Source of the DNA: Ornithomonoglobus_A sp045649025
GTDB lineage: Bacteria > Bacillota > Clostridia > UBA1381
DNA length: 64,000 bases
Assembly (NCBI GenBank): GCA_045649025.1
Contig: JAZRPB010000036.1
Coordinates: forward strand, 1 to 64,000
Reading direction: 5' to 3'
The notes below the pieces were generated by a model. It was not told the DNA's origin. It saw only the letters and a program-made list of their open reading frames with translations, and searched no databases. Both the position numbers and the translations under genes were made by a program. The number at the start of each line of letters is the position of its first letter. The stretch's first letter is position 1. Below, in pieces: positions 42,548 through 51,433 of the stretch.

Positions 42548-43013
42548 TTTTTGTATCCTTATCAAAGAATGTTGCATATATTGCTAAAAGTATTGCACCA
42601 ACTGTTATAGCAATATCGGCAATGTTAAAAATTGCAAAATCAACAAAGGTTGTTTCTATAAAATCAACCACAAAGCCATAAAAGATGCGGTCTATTGCGT
42701 TGCCCAATGCACCCGAAAGGAGCATTGAGAGTGAAATGCAAAGCAGCTTATGTGTTGGCTTTTTTATTATTATATACACAATTATTGCAATGCAAAACAC
42801 AACTGAAATAAGTGATAAAAACTCAAGTTTTCCGTTTAAAAGACTAAAAGCGGCACCTTTGTTTTGTATATAGGTGAAGTTTATTAGGCTTGTGAATGAG
42901 CCGAAGGTTTCGCCAAGAGGTACATTTGCAAGAATGTATTGTTTGGTGAAAAAATCACTCAAAAAAAACACAAGACCAATCAAAATATATATAATTATCA
43001 TATTAATTTCCAT
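42540..43013 (-). CDS. lspA: Lipoprotein signal peptidase (signal peptidase II)
   Basis: LspA is an inner-membrane aspartic protease that removes the signal peptide from lipid-modified prolipoproteins, of which several are encoded here. Four membrane helices are visible. The catalytic aspartates are in GNAIDRIFYGFVVDFIE and FNIADIAI, and NKGAAFSLL is typical. I use ATG 43013 (157 residues), just after GAAAGGC; the ATG at 43001 is also possible, and upstream frames reach 43049. The gene overlaps rluD. Confidence 0.93.
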   Translation of the reverse strand: MEINMIIIYILIGLVFFLSDFFTKQYILANVPLGETFGSFTSLINFTYIQNKGAAFSLLNGKLEFLSLISVVFCIAIIVYIIIKKPTHKLLCISLSMLLSGALGNAIDRIFYGFVVDFIETTFVDFAIFNIADIAITVGAILLAIYATFFDKDTKNG

Positions 43014-43059
43014 AGCCTTTCTGCCCATAAATAGTAATTTAAAATACACGCACTTTTCG

Positions 43060-43150
43060 TGGGCAGATAAGGCGTATAATGGAAATTATGCACATCCGGT
43101 GCAATTAAATCCGCCGGAGGCTGATAACGTGATTTATCACGTTATTTATC
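43060..43150. other. Hairpin cluster between tsaD and lspA
   Basis: Read on the minus (transcribed) strand, three hairpins occur in a row: ATAACGTGAT-AA-ATCACGTTAT, a CCGCCGG-type palindrome (TCCGGCGGA), and TGCAC-CGGAT-GTGCA. It could be a processing site, a terminator/attenuator without a T-run, or another dispersed element. No second copy was seen in this window. Confidence 0.4.
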
Positions 43151-43162
43151 CTTGCATAAGAT

Positions 43163-44170
43163 TTATAATTTCAGGCTTGCCACTGCATTCAGGCTCATAT
43201 CGCCTCTGTCGCCGTTAAGGAAGCCATAGTATCCCGCACAGGCAATCATAATTGCATTGTCGGTACACAGCACAGGGTCGGGGTAGAGAACTCTTATGCC
43301 GTGGGCACTTGCCAAACGTGACATTTTTTCTCTTAATGCACTGTTTGCACCAACTCCGCCTGCAAGTGTGATTGTTTTAATTCCTGTTTTGTGAGCTGCT
43401 TCAATTGTATGCTCACACAGAACGTCGGTTACAGCGTCCTGAAAGCTTGCGGCAATATCTGCCTTGTTGTAGCTTTCATTGTTCTGGTCAAGCTTATGAA
43501 GATAGTTTATAACCGCAGTTTTAACACCGCTAAAGCTAAAGTCGAGTGAGTTCTCCTCCATACGCACTCTGGGGAAGTGTACAGCCTCGGGGTTGCCCTC
43601 CCTTGCAAGCTTATCTATAAGCGGACCGCCAGGATATCCAAGTCCAAGCACACGAGCAATTTTATCGAATGCCTCGCCTGCTGCATCGTCGCGGGTTTGT
43701 CCTAAAATTTCAAATTCATTGTAGTCCTTTGCTAAAACAATGTGGCTGTGACCGCCCGATGCAACAAGACATACAAAGGGAGGCTCAAGGTCTTTGTGTG
43801 CCACAAAGTTTGCCATTATATGTCCCTTTATGTGATGAACAGGCACAAGCGGTTTTTCAAGTGCATATGCAAGTGCCTTTGCGGTGGAAACACCAACAAG
43901 CAGTGCACCTATAAGACCGGGACCGTATGTTACCGCAATTGCAGTTATATCATCGAAGGTGACATTTGCCTTTTCAAGAGCCTCGTCGATTACTGCATCT
44001 ATTGTTTCTATGTGTCGGCGAGATGCTACCTCGGGCACAACTCCGCCGAATTTTTTGTGAATATCTATTTGTGTATTAATAACGCTCGATAAAACCTCTC
44101 TGCCATTTTTTACAACGGCGGCGGCAGTTTCATCACACGAGCTTTCTATTCCTAAAATCAATACGTCCAT
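43163..44170 (-). CDS. tsaD: tRNA N6-adenosine threonylcarbamoyltransferase TsaD
   Basis: TsaD transfers the threonylcarbamoyl group to A37 of ANN-decoding tRNAs, with TsaB and TsaE. The ASKHA-fold 335-residue protein has GIESSCDETAAAVV, the metal-binding HIKGHIMANF (HxxxH) and SGGHSHIVLA, plus GGVGANSALREKM and DNAIMIACAGYYG. It starts five bases after rimI ends. tsaB and tsaE are not in this window. Confidence 0.97.
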   Translation of the reverse strand: MDVLILGIESSCDETAAAVVKNGREVLSSVINTQIDIHKKFGGVVPEVASRRHIETIDAVIDEALEKANVTFDDITAIAVTYGPGLIGALLVGVSTAKALAYALEKPLVPVHHIKGHIMANFVAHKDLEPPFVCLVASGGHSHIVLAKDYNEFEILGQTRDDAAGEAFDKIARVLGLGYPGGPLIDKLAREGNPEAVHFPRVRMEENSLDFSFSGVKTAVINYLHKLDQNNESYNKADIAASFQDAVTDVLCEHTIEAAHKTGIKTITLAGGVGANSALREKMSRLASAHGIRVLYPDPVLCTDNAIMIACAGYYGFLNGDRGDMSLNAVASLKL

Positions 44171-44175
44171 TAAAA

Positions 44176-44619
44176 TTATTCTCCTAAATCTACGACCATA
44201 ACAAGAGCATCTTCCTTGTTATCGCTATAATATCCCTTTCGGGTGCCAACACACTTAAAGCCGTATTTTGAATATAGCCTTTGAGCAGCAAGGTTGCTTC
44301 TTCTCACCTCAAGATTCATAGAAGTCACACCCTCACTTTTTGCAAGCTTTATCATTGCACCAATAAGCTGTGTGCCAATTCCCTGTTTTCTGTAATCGGG
44401 GTGTACGGCAACGTTTGTTATATCGCCGCTATCGTATGCAATCCAAAATCCGCAATAGCCTATGCAATGGTCACCGTCCTTTGCAACAAGATACCTTGCA
44501 ATTGAATTTTGTGCTTCAGATAAAAAAGCATCGTATGACCAAGGGACACTAAAACATAGCTTGTCAAGCTCTGCAATTTTTTTCACATCATCAAACGTCA
44601 TCAACTTAATTTCTATCAT
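44176..44619 (-). CDS. rimI: Ribosomal-protein-alanine N-acetyltransferase RimI-type GNAT
   Basis: This is a 147-residue GNAT acetyltransferase with the acetyl-CoA loop HPDYRKQGIGTQLI, then SMNLEVRRSNLAAQRLY and GFKCVGTRKGYYSDNKEDALVM. The combination, and its place before tsaD, is typical of RimI, which acetylates the N-terminus of S18. The start is ATG 44619, downstream of AAAGGAG; the ATG at 44643 contains that site. It belongs to the operon running from 45117 down to rluD. Confidence 0.9.
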   Translation of the reverse strand: MIEIKLMTFDDVKKIAELDKLCFSVPWSYDAFLSEAQNSIARYLVAKDGDHCIGYCGFWIAYDSGDITNVAVHPDYRKQGIGTQLIGAMIKLAKSEGVTSMNLEVRRSNLAAQRLYSKYGFKCVGTRKGYYSDNKEDALVMVVDLGE

Positions 44620-44682
44620 TTTTGTTGTTAACTCCTTTTGCATAGCCTGAAGAAAAATTATTAAGTGTGTCGAAATAATTAA

Positions 44683-45117
44683 TTAATCCACAAGCTTTTC
44701 GGCAACGTCAACAAGTGCGTCGTATATTTGTGCGGCAGTTTCGCGGTATTCGTCTAAATCTCCGCCGTACGGGTCGCATATGTCGCCGTCTTTGCCAATG
44801 TATTCCATAATAGAGTAAATTTTTTGGGGTGCCATACCCTCTAAAATCTTTTTATGTCCCTCTGTCATAGTCAGTATCAAATCGCTTTTTTTAACCAAAT
44901 CTTCACCCACAGGCTTTGAACGATGATATGTGAGGTCGATGCCCATTTCATCAAGAGCCTTTATTGCTTCGTTGGAAGCTCTTTCGCCAATCGTAGCAAA
45001 AATTCCTGCAGATTCAATCAGTATATCTATATCATTTTCAACTGCTATTTTCTCCATTATGGCTGCAGCCATAGGAGAGCGGCAGGTGTTTCCTGTACAA
45101 ACAAAAAGTATATTCAT
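44683..45117 (-). CDS. Low-molecular-weight phosphatase, YwlE-like arginine phosphatase
   Basis: This 144-residue enzyme has the phosphate loop FVCTGNTCRSP with nucleophile Cys7, Arg13 and Ser14, and the general acid in CDPYGGD. Residue 11 is Thr, as in Bacillus YwlE, where it favours phospho-arginine; tyrosine phosphatases usually have Ile there. So protein-arginine phosphatase is the better guess, opposing McsB-type kinase activity. mcsB and clpC are not in this window. It is the first gene of the ptp-rimI-tsaD run, with its own promoter. Confidence 0.85.
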   Translation of the reverse strand: MNILFVCTGNTCRSPMAAAIMEKIAVENDIDILIESAGIFATIGERASNEAIKALDEMGIDLTYHRSKPVGEDLVKKSDLILTMTEGHKKILEGMAPQKIYSIMEYIGKDGDICDPYGGDLDEYRETAAQIYDALVDVAEKLVD

Positions 45118-45173
45118 CCTATTGTGGTTTACTCCTTTTTTAATATTATAAATGGCTATTCCACACCACTATA

Positions 45174-45202
45174 ATTATATCACTATACATATAAAAAGTC
45201 AA
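45174..45202 (-). promoter_or_regulatory. Sigma-A promoter upstream of the arginine phosphatase-rimI-tsaD genes
   Basis: On the minus strand TTGACT (45202-45197) and TATAAT (45179-45174) have a 17-base spacer. Confidence 0.75.
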
Positions 45203-45239
45203 TATAATATTAGGGTAATACCACAGAAATTATCAATAA

Positions 45240-46352
45240 TTATACAGCTTTAACTATTTTGTTTACACTGTTAACAAGTGCTATAATATCGTTCCTTGTG
45301 TTAAACACTCCAACAGAGGCACGCACTGCACCTATTTTATGTGTCCCCAAAGCCAGATGTGCAAGCGGTGCACAGTGATAGCCTGCACGCAGTGCAAAGT
45401 TTGTGAGAAGATTTATGCTCTCGCCGCTATCGAGTGTTTTTATGTTGAAGGCAACATTGCCTATTGCATTTTCATTTCCATACACCTTAACGCCCTTTAT
45501 GCTTTTTAATTCATTTTTTAAATAAAGAGCAAGCTCATTTTCGTGGTTGTATATTTTGTTAATGCCTGTGTTTAAAACGAACTTAACCCCCTCGCAAAGT
45601 GCGGCAAGTGCAGGTATGTTTTGTGTTCCGCAGTGGAATTTATCGGGCATAAGGGATGGTTGATTAATGCTTTGCGACTCACTTCCTGTGCCGCCGTAAA
45701 CAAGGGGAGAGGTATCATCGGGATTTTTTATATACAGTCCTCCCGTTCCCATTGGCCCCATAAGTCCCTTATGACCTGAAAATGCAATAAAATCAGCATC
45801 AAGCACAGCGTTGTCAATATTTAGTATACCTGCAGTCTGGGCGGTATCTATTAACAATTTTATATTATGCTTTTTTGCTATTTGTGATATTTTTTCAATA
45901 TCCTGTATTGTTCCGCAAACATTTGACGCATGATTTACAATAATGAGCTTTGTGTTAGACCTTATTTCGTTTTCTATATTTTGCACAGGCACAAAACCTG
46001 TTGCATCTGCCCTGGCAATAGTATAATCACACCTTGCATTAACAGGTCTTAACACACTGTTGTGCTCCATTTGTGTTATTATTGCGTGGTCATCATTTTT
46101 TAGTGTCCCCAATATTGCAGTATTAAGAGCGTATGTGGCATTTTGAGTAAAAACAATGTTTTGTGGTGTTTTTATGTTAAAAAGCTTTGCACAGACATTT
46201 TGCGTATCTACTATAACCTCCGATGAGCGTATACTTTCTCCATAAGTTCCTCTTGAGGCATTTGCACCGTGTTTTTTGGTATAATCATAGAGCATATTAT
46301 ACACTGCTCTTGGTTTATGCATTGTTGTGGAGGCATTATCGAGATATATCAT
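45240..46352 (-). CDS. Cysteine desulfurase family protein (aminotransferase class V)
   Basis: This 370-residue PLP enzyme has the Schiff-base lysine K195 in FSGHKGLMGPMGTGGLYI and the active-site cysteine C327 in RAGYHCAPLAHLALGT. The R-x-G-x-H-C-A-P-L-a-H form is that of the SufS/CsdA-like branch often annotated as cysteine desulfurase family (TIGR01977 type). It should release sulfur, or perhaps selenium, from cysteine or selenocysteine. The start overlaps the DUF3343 gene by 17 bases, so the two proteins probably act together, with DUF3343 a likely chalcogen carrier. No isc or suf scaffold gene is nearby. Confidence 0.88.
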   Translation of the reverse strand: MIYLDNASTTMHKPRAVYNMLYDYTKKHGANASRGTYGESIRSSEVIVDTQNVCAKLFNIKTPQNIVFTQNATYALNTAILGTLKNDDHAIITQMEHNSVLRPVNARCDYTIARADATGFVPVQNIENEIRSNTKLIIVNHASNVCGTIQDIEKISQIAKKHNIKLLIDTAQTAGILNIDNAVLDADFIAFSGHKGLMGPMGTGGLYIKNPDDTSPLVYGGTGSESQSINQPSLMPDKFHCGTQNIPALAALCEGVKFVLNTGINKIYNHENELALYLKNELKSIKGVKVYGNENAIGNVAFNIKTLDSGESINLLTNFALRAGYHCAPLAHLALGTHKIGAVRASVGVFNTRNDIIALVNSVNKIVKAV

Positions 46353-46593
46353 AATATACTTTGCCCCCGTTTTCTTGTTTTTCCATATATATATTTTTAA
46401 TATTTACACCTGCTGATGCAGCAAGATTGTAAACAGTATCAACTGATTTTATATCACTTTTCACACAATATGAGCAACCGCCTTTTTTTATTTGTGACGG
46501 TGTGTGTAACACAAGCGCTGGAGTGCCTGTATTGCTTTCAATAACTCTCGATAAACGCACTGCCGAGGTTATTGAACCAATTAATATATACAT
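46336..46593 (-). CDS. DUF3343 family protein, putative sulfur/selenium carrier
   Basis: This 85-residue protein matches DUF3343. It keeps the segment TPSQIKKGGCSYCVK, with Cys at ~40 and ~43, which resembles the substrate-binding edge of small sulfur carriers. The overlap with the following cysteine desulfurase supports a partner role in sulfur or selenium transfer. That role is inferred from context. AAAGAGGTGAAAAG precedes the start. Confidence 0.8.
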   Translation of the reverse strand: MYILIGSITSAVRLSRVIESNTGTPALVLHTPSQIKKGGCSYCVKSDIKSVDTVYNLAASAGVNIKNIYMEKQENGGKVYYDISR

Positions 46594-46621
46594 TTTCTTT
46601 TCACCTCTTTAAAAAAATTTA

Positions 46622-46735
46622 TCTTTTAGGAAATTACTACTTTTATGATGTAATTTCCTAAATTACAAAAAAGTCTACATATGGAAGTGAGCTGCGTAAG
46701 CGACAGTCACAATAGTGACTTTTTTATATTACTAT
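46622..46735. repeat. Dispersed ~100-bp element, family R3, copy 2 (reverse)
   Basis: It begins with the hairpin AGGAAATTAC/GTAATTTCCT, then AATTACAAAAAAGTCTAC, ATATGGAAGTGAGCT and a final AGTCAC-AATA-GTGACT hairpin. It is the reverse complement of 11921-12021 with scattered changes. Here it sits between the DUF3343 gene and ldh. Confidence 0.75.
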
Positions 46736-46837
46736 AATATGAGCACATTTTCAATCACGTGATAAAAGCAATAAAATGCGGAATAATAAAAATGCTGATG
46801 ATAAATAATAAATAAAAATGAAAAGGAGAGATAAAAA

Positions 46838-47779
46838 ATGTTTAGAGGTAAAATTGTGGTAATAGGTGCAGGCTTTGTTGGTTCTACCACGGCATATACA
46901 ATAATGTGCGGAGGTCTTTTTAACGAGATTGTGCTTATTGATATAAACAGAGATAAAGCATATGGCGATGCAATGGATATGGCACACGGAGTTTCGTTTG
47001 TGAAACCTGTTAATGTGTATTCGGGCGATTACAGTGACTGTGTGGATGCAGATATTGTGGTTATAACTGCAGGTGCAAATCAGAACAAGGGCGAAACAAG
47101 ACTTGATTTATTACAGCGAAACACAGATATTTTAAAGAGTATTGTTATGAATATAACAAGATATGCACCGTCTGACGTTATATTACTTACCGTTTCAAAT
47201 CCTGTTGATATTTTAACGTATATAACATATAAGCTTTCAGGACTTCCTAAAAATCAGGTTATTGGTTCTGGTACAGTGCTTGATACTTCAAGACTTAAGT
47301 TTATGATTAGTGCTCACACAGGTGTGGATGCAAGAAACTGCCACACATATATAATAGGCGAACATGGCGACAGCGAGGTTGCGGCATGGAGTATAACCAA
47401 TATAGCGGGAATGGATATGGACGAGTATGCAAGGCATTTCGGAAAATGCACTCCAAAAGCAAGAGAGGCTATTTATCAGGAGGTAAAAAGAAGTGCATAT
47501 GATATAATAGATAAAAAAGGTGCAACATACTATGCAATTGCATTGGCAGTTGAAAGGATAGTTGAGTGTATTGCAGGCGAGGAAAATTCTATTCTTACCG
47601 TATCAAGTATTTTTACGGGTGAGTATGGAATAAGCGATGTTGCTTTAAGTGTTCCCACAAAGGTGTCGGGCTTGGGTGTGGAGCATATTTTTGAGGTGCC
47701 GTTTAGCGAGGCAGAGCTTGAAGGACTAAAAAAAAGTGCACAGACACTGAAAGAAAATATAAAAACACTCAAATTATAA
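46838..47779 (+). CDS. ldh: L-lactate dehydrogenase
   Basis: Ldh reduces pyruvate to L-lactate with NADH. The 313 residues show the NAD loop IGAGFVGSTTAY, the specificity loop AGANQNKGETRLDLLQRN, where Gln marks lactate rather than malate use, and the active-site His in IIGEHGDSEVAAW. AAAAGGAGAG precedes the start. It stands alone after the R3 repeat and is followed by a metallophosphatase with its own promoter. It suggests fermentative metabolism. Confidence 0.94.
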   Translation: MFRGKIVVIGAGFVGSTTAYTIMCGGLFNEIVLIDINRDKAYGDAMDMAHGVSFVKPVNVYSGDYSDCVDADIVVITAGANQNKGETRLDLLQRNTDILKSIVMNITRYAPSDVILLTVSNPVDILTYITYKLSGLPKNQVIGSGTVLDTSRLKFMISAHTGVDARNCHTYIIGEHGDSEVAAWSITNIAGMDMDEYARHFGKCTPKAREAIYQEVKRSAYDIIDKKGATYYAIALAVERIVECIAGEENSILTVSSIFTGEYGISDVALSVPTKVSGLGVEHIFEVPFSEAELEGLKKSAQTLKENIKTLKL

Positions 47780-47799
47780 ATTTAACTGATTTTGGTGTA

Positions 47800-47828
47800 T
47801 TGTTTTTTTATATAATGTATGGTATAAT
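47800..47828 (+). promoter_or_regulatory. Sigma-A promoter of the metallophosphatase gene
   Basis: TTGTTT (47800-47805) and TATAAT (47823-47828) have a 17-base spacer. Confidence 0.6.
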
Positions 47829-47893
47829 TAACTTGTACAAAATTTGTTTTAAAAATCAAACAGCAGTATTTGTATTGAAAGAGATAAAAAGCT

Positions 47894-48724
47894 ATGAAAA
47901 AGATAATAAAAACACTTGCAATTGCAGGGGGAGCACTATGCATTGCAAAGGGCTTTGATAACCGTATTGAAACAACTGAATATAAGATTTCATCAAAAAA
48001 ACTGCCAAAGGAATTTGATGGTTTTACAATAGTGCAAATAAGCGATTTCCATTGCGACACGTTTGCAGGAATAAGCGATGAGATAAAGCAGCTAAAGCCC
48101 GATATTATAGTATCAACAGGTGATTTGGCAGACGATAAAGGCTCTTATGCTCCTGCAGTGCGTTTGTGCAACACACTCACCCAAATTGCACCAATGTATG
48201 CCGTAACAGGCAACCACGATGTCTGGAGGGGAGATTATAGTCAATTTGAAAAGGAATTAACTGACCTGGGTGTTAAAACGCTGCACAATGAAAGGATAAA
48301 TATAAAAAAGGGCGGTGAATGTATTTCCATTGCGGGAATGGACGACCCGTTTGCAATTTCAAATGACAGCATAACCGAAAATGTGCAGAACTCACTTGCT
48401 ATGATACCTCACACGGATTTGTTTGATATACTTCTTTTTCACAGGGCAAATCTTCTTGATGAGGTTAAGCACTATGGCTTTGATTTAATTCTTGCAGGGC
48501 ATATGCATGGCGGACAGGTGCGTCTGCCGTGGGGCAGCGGTGTGTTTGCACCACGTTCAAGCGTTCTTTCAGGCAAGTCTATGCTGTTTCCAAAGTATTT
48601 TGGCGGTAAATATACCCACAAGCATACAACAATGATAGTAAACAGAGGACTTGGAAATCCAATGGTTATTCCAAGACTGTTTAACAGACCCGAGATAACT
48701 GCAATCATACTAAAATCAAAATAA
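47894..48724 (+). CDS. Calcineurin-like metallophosphatase, YkuE/YaeI type
   Basis: This 276-residue protein has the dimetal motifs in order: ISDFHCD, STGDLADD, VTGNHDVWRGD and AGHMHGGQVRLPWGSGVF. The first ~20 residues are hydrophobic and may anchor it to the membrane with the enzyme outside. The family acts on lipid or nucleotide phosphoesters (YaeI removes UDP from UDP-diacylglucosamine). The true substrate here is unknown. The start has AAGAGATAAAAAG upstream, a weak site. Confidence 0.88.
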   Translation: MKKIIKTLAIAGGALCIAKGFDNRIETTEYKISSKKLPKEFDGFTIVQISDFHCDTFAGISDEIKQLKPDIIVSTGDLADDKGSYAPAVRLCNTLTQIAPMYAVTGNHDVWRGDYSQFEKELTDLGVKTLHNERINIKKGGECISIAGMDDPFAISNDSITENVQNSLAMIPHTDLFDILLFHRANLLDEVKHYGFDLILAGHMHGGQVRLPWGSGVFAPRSSVLSGKSMLFPKYFGGKYTHKHTTMIVNRGLGNPMVIPRLFNRPEITAIILKSK

Positions 48725-48808
48725 AATTAATTATTTGCTTTGCCATTTTTTAGGTGGTGCAGTGTACGTATAGGATAAATTTGATGCGATTAAATGAAAG
48801 GAATAAAA

Positions 48809-49507
48809 ATGAAGGAAGCACAACTCTACAATCCCATAAAAAAGCTTTTTGAAGATTTGGGCTACAAGGTAAATGCCGAGGTTAAAGGCTGTGATGTGAC
48901 TGCAACAAAGGATGAGGAGCTTATTATAATTGAAATGAAAAAGAATTTAAGTGTTGCGCTTCTTTCGCAGGCTCTAAACAGGCAAAAAAGCGGTGCCAAG
49001 GTGTATGTTGCAGTACCTACTCCCAAGAACTATTCACCCAAAACATACGGCGATACAATGTTTGTGTTAAAAAAATTAGAGCTTGGACTTATTTTTGTGT
49101 ATTTAAGAGGTAATTTATCGTATGCACAAATTATTTGTGAGCCACAGGAATTTTTTAAGCCTCAAAAAAATTATGCAAAGCTTAAGAAAATAAAAAAGGA
49201 AATAGAAGAAAGAACAATAGATATGAACACGGGCGGAGTAAACGGCAAAAAAATTGCCACCGCATACACCGAAAAATGTATACATATTGCCTGCATACTC
49301 GACAAGATGGGACCGCTTAATGCACCAAGACTGAAGTTTTTTGGTGCAAATGAGAAGTGTGCAAATATTTTGAAAATGAATGTGTACGGATGGTTTGAAA
49401 AGGTGGACAGAGGTGTGTATGCCATAACCGAAAAGGGCAGACGTGAGATTATGGAGTATCCCGAGCTTGAAAGATACTATACAGAGCTTATAGAGGATAT
49501 TTCTTAA
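48809..49507 (+). CDS. DUF2161 family protein, PD-(D/E)xK nuclease-like
   Basis: This 232-residue protein has an N-terminal nuclease-like core: YNPIKKLFEDLGYKVNAEVKG, then CDVTATKDEELIIIEMKKN, giving Asp and Glu-x-Lys spacing typical of PD-(D/E)xK folds. SQALNRQKSGAKVYVAVP follows. The C-terminal ~90 residues look like a winged-helix domain (ILDKMGPLNAPRLKFFG, VYAITEKGRREI). It fits DUF2161, whose function is not established. I use ATG 48809, with AAAGGA upstream, rather than 48794. Confidence 0.72.
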   Translation: MKEAQLYNPIKKLFEDLGYKVNAEVKGCDVTATKDEELIIIEMKKNLSVALLSQALNRQKSGAKVYVAVPTPKNYSPKTYGDTMFVLKKLELGLIFVYLRGNLSYAQIICEPQEFFKPQKNYAKLKKIKKEIEERTIDMNTGGVNGKKIATAYTEKCIHIACILDKMGPLNAPRLKFFGANEKCANILKMNVYGWFEKVDRGVYAITEKGRREIMEYPELERYYTELIEDIS

Positions 49508-49534
49508 TAAATTTTAAACTATTTATGTGAACGG

Positions 49535-49563
49535 TTGACTTTTAAATATTGATTGTTTAAAAT
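49535..49563 (+). promoter_or_regulatory. Sigma-A promoter of the glucosaminidase gene
   Basis: TTGACT (49535-49540) and TAAAAT (49558-49563) have a 17-base spacer, followed by another TATAAT-like stretch. Confidence 0.65.
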
Positions 49564-49603
49564 ATAATGTGGAAATATTGATTTTGTTTAAAAAGGTGAT
49601 ATT

Positions 49604-51412
49604 TTGGATATAAGAGTAAATCCCAAAAGGGTAAATAAGAAAAAAATATTAATACTTATGCTTGTTTTTGCGGCGGTTATATCGGGGCTTTCTCTTATGC
49701 TGTCAAAAACTGCGGGAATAAATGATGAAAACACTCTTGAAGCGGTGGAGGTTGGTGATTATTCGTGGCGATTTGACCACTACACAGATTTTTTGACTAA
49801 ACAGGACAGTGGCTCCATACGGCTTATGTGGACAAACTATACATATACAATGAAGGATGGAGATAACACCTTAAAGCAAAGAGCAATAGTGTATCCCATT
49901 TCATTAAAAAACAAGAATGTTAAATATGAAGTATCGGATGAAGAAATTGCACAAATTTCACCCGACGGCGATATAACCATTAAAAAGCCGGGAGTGGTAA
50001 AAATCAAGGCAATACTTGAAAATAACGGCGAGGAATGTGTTGCAAAGCTTACCGTTAAAAGAAATGTTGACACAATATTTTTACCCAAAACAAATATTAC
50101 AATAAACACAGATGACCCGTATGAGCGAATAAAAACAGTTCTGTATCCCGCCGACGCAACCGAAAAAACACTTGTGTGGTCGTCGTCTGACAGCAGGGTT
50201 GCAATGGTTGATGATTATGGAACACTAAAGCCTGTGGGCAAGGGTATGGCACAAATAACGGTAAAAACGCAAGATGGCAGGGTGAGTGCAAAATGCTTTG
50301 TAACGGTAGTTAATAAGGTTGTAAAACCCTCATCAATTGAAATATTGGGAAAAGATGCAGCGGTTATGGAGGAAGGGCAGTCAATAACGATGATTGCAAC
50401 GGTATCTCCATCAAATGCAAAGGATAAAACACTAAAGTGGTCGTCGTCTAATAAGAATGTGGCAACAATATCGCCCGTTGGCAAAATAAAGGCAATTTCG
50501 GAGGGTACAACCACAATCACTGTAAAAACCTCAAACGGAATAACCGACGAATTTGAGCTTAAGGTTGCAAAGGGCAGCGGTGATAATCCGCTTGTGTTAT
50601 ACGATAAAAAGACATCTGCAAATGAAATACCCAGAGATGTATTGGGTGACTCGTATGTGTGGGCATATGGAGGCGACAAAGATGTGAGGTACGTGAGCTG
50701 TAGTCTAACTCTTCAGGAGGCTTTAGACAAGCAAATGTCGCTTGCAACGCCAAGAAAGCTCTGGACACGTCAAAATCCGCAGTCTATTGCCACACGTGCA
50801 CAGGTTTTAGAATATATGAACCCACAAAATTACCGAAAGGGAGTGTATAAATATCAATTTCTGGATTTAGCACGTCCTAACGGACTTAAAGCAGATGACT
50901 TAAACCGCTATCTTGAAGGCAAGGGCACACTTGAAGGAATGGGACAGGCATTTATAGATGTTGCAAATGCATATAATATAAGTGAAATATACCTTGTTCT
51001 TCACGCCTGTCTTGAAACAGGACACGGAAAATCACAGCTTGCAAGCGGTGTTACGGTAAACGGAAGAAAAGTATATAATATGTTTGGTATTGCCGCATAT
51101 GATGAAAGTGCGGTATATTCAGGCTCGCAAAAAGCATACAAGGAGGGGTGGTTTACGCCCGAGGCAGCTATTCGCGGCGGCGGAAAGTGGATAAGTGAAA
51201 ACTATGTAAACCATAGCGGACATCGACAGAACACACTTTATGATATAATATGGAACCCCGAAGCACCAGGAACACATCAATATGCAACCGATATAAGCTG
51301 GGCAATAAAACAAGCAGAAAATATGGCACAAATGTTTGAAATATTCCCCAACGCAGTATATACATATGAAGTGCCCGTGTATGCGGGAGAAACGGCACCT
51401 GTGTTAGAATAA
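49604..51412 (+). CDS. Cell-wall glucosaminidase with Ig-like (Big_2) domains
   Basis: This 602-residue protein cuts peptidoglycan between N-acetylglucosamine and N-acetylmuramic acid. A membrane helix lies at ~15-32, so it is probably anchored with the rest outside. At least two Big_2 Ig-like domains span ~155-238 and ~239-322, each with the pattern LYPADATEKTLVWSSSDSRVA; a weaker one precedes them. The C-terminal ~150 residues are a GH73-type glucosaminidase, with VLHACLETGHGKSQLA holding the catalytic Glu, then YNMFGIAAYD. The start is TTG 49604, with AGGTGA five bases upstream. Confidence 0.88.
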   Translation: MDIRVNPKRVNKKKILILMLVFAAVISGLSLMLSKTAGINDENTLEAVEVGDYSWRFDHYTDFLTKQDSGSIRLMWTNYTYTMKDGDNTLKQRAIVYPISLKNKNVKYEVSDEEIAQISPDGDITIKKPGVVKIKAILENNGEECVAKLTVKRNVDTIFLPKTNITINTDDPYERIKTVLYPADATEKTLVWSSSDSRVAMVDDYGTLKPVGKGMAQITVKTQDGRVSAKCFVTVVNKVVKPSSIEILGKDAAVMEEGQSITMIATVSPSNAKDKTLKWSSSNKNVATISPVGKIKAISEGTTTITVKTSNGITDEFELKVAKGSGDNPLVLYDKKTSANEIPRDVLGDSYVWAYGGDKDVRYVSCSLTLQEALDKQMSLATPRKLWTRQNPQSIATRAQVLEYMNPQNYRKGVYKYQFLDLARPNGLKADDLNRYLEGKGTLEGMGQAFIDVANAYNISEIYLVLHACLETGHGKSQLASGVTVNGRKVYNMFGIAAYDESAVYSGSQKAYKEGWFTPEAAIRGGGKWISENYVNHSGHRQNTLYDIIWNPEAPGTHQYATDISWAIKQAENMAQMFEIFPNAVYTYEVPVYAGETAPVLE

Positions 51413-51433
51413 TTTTAAGGGGCTGATGCTTTT

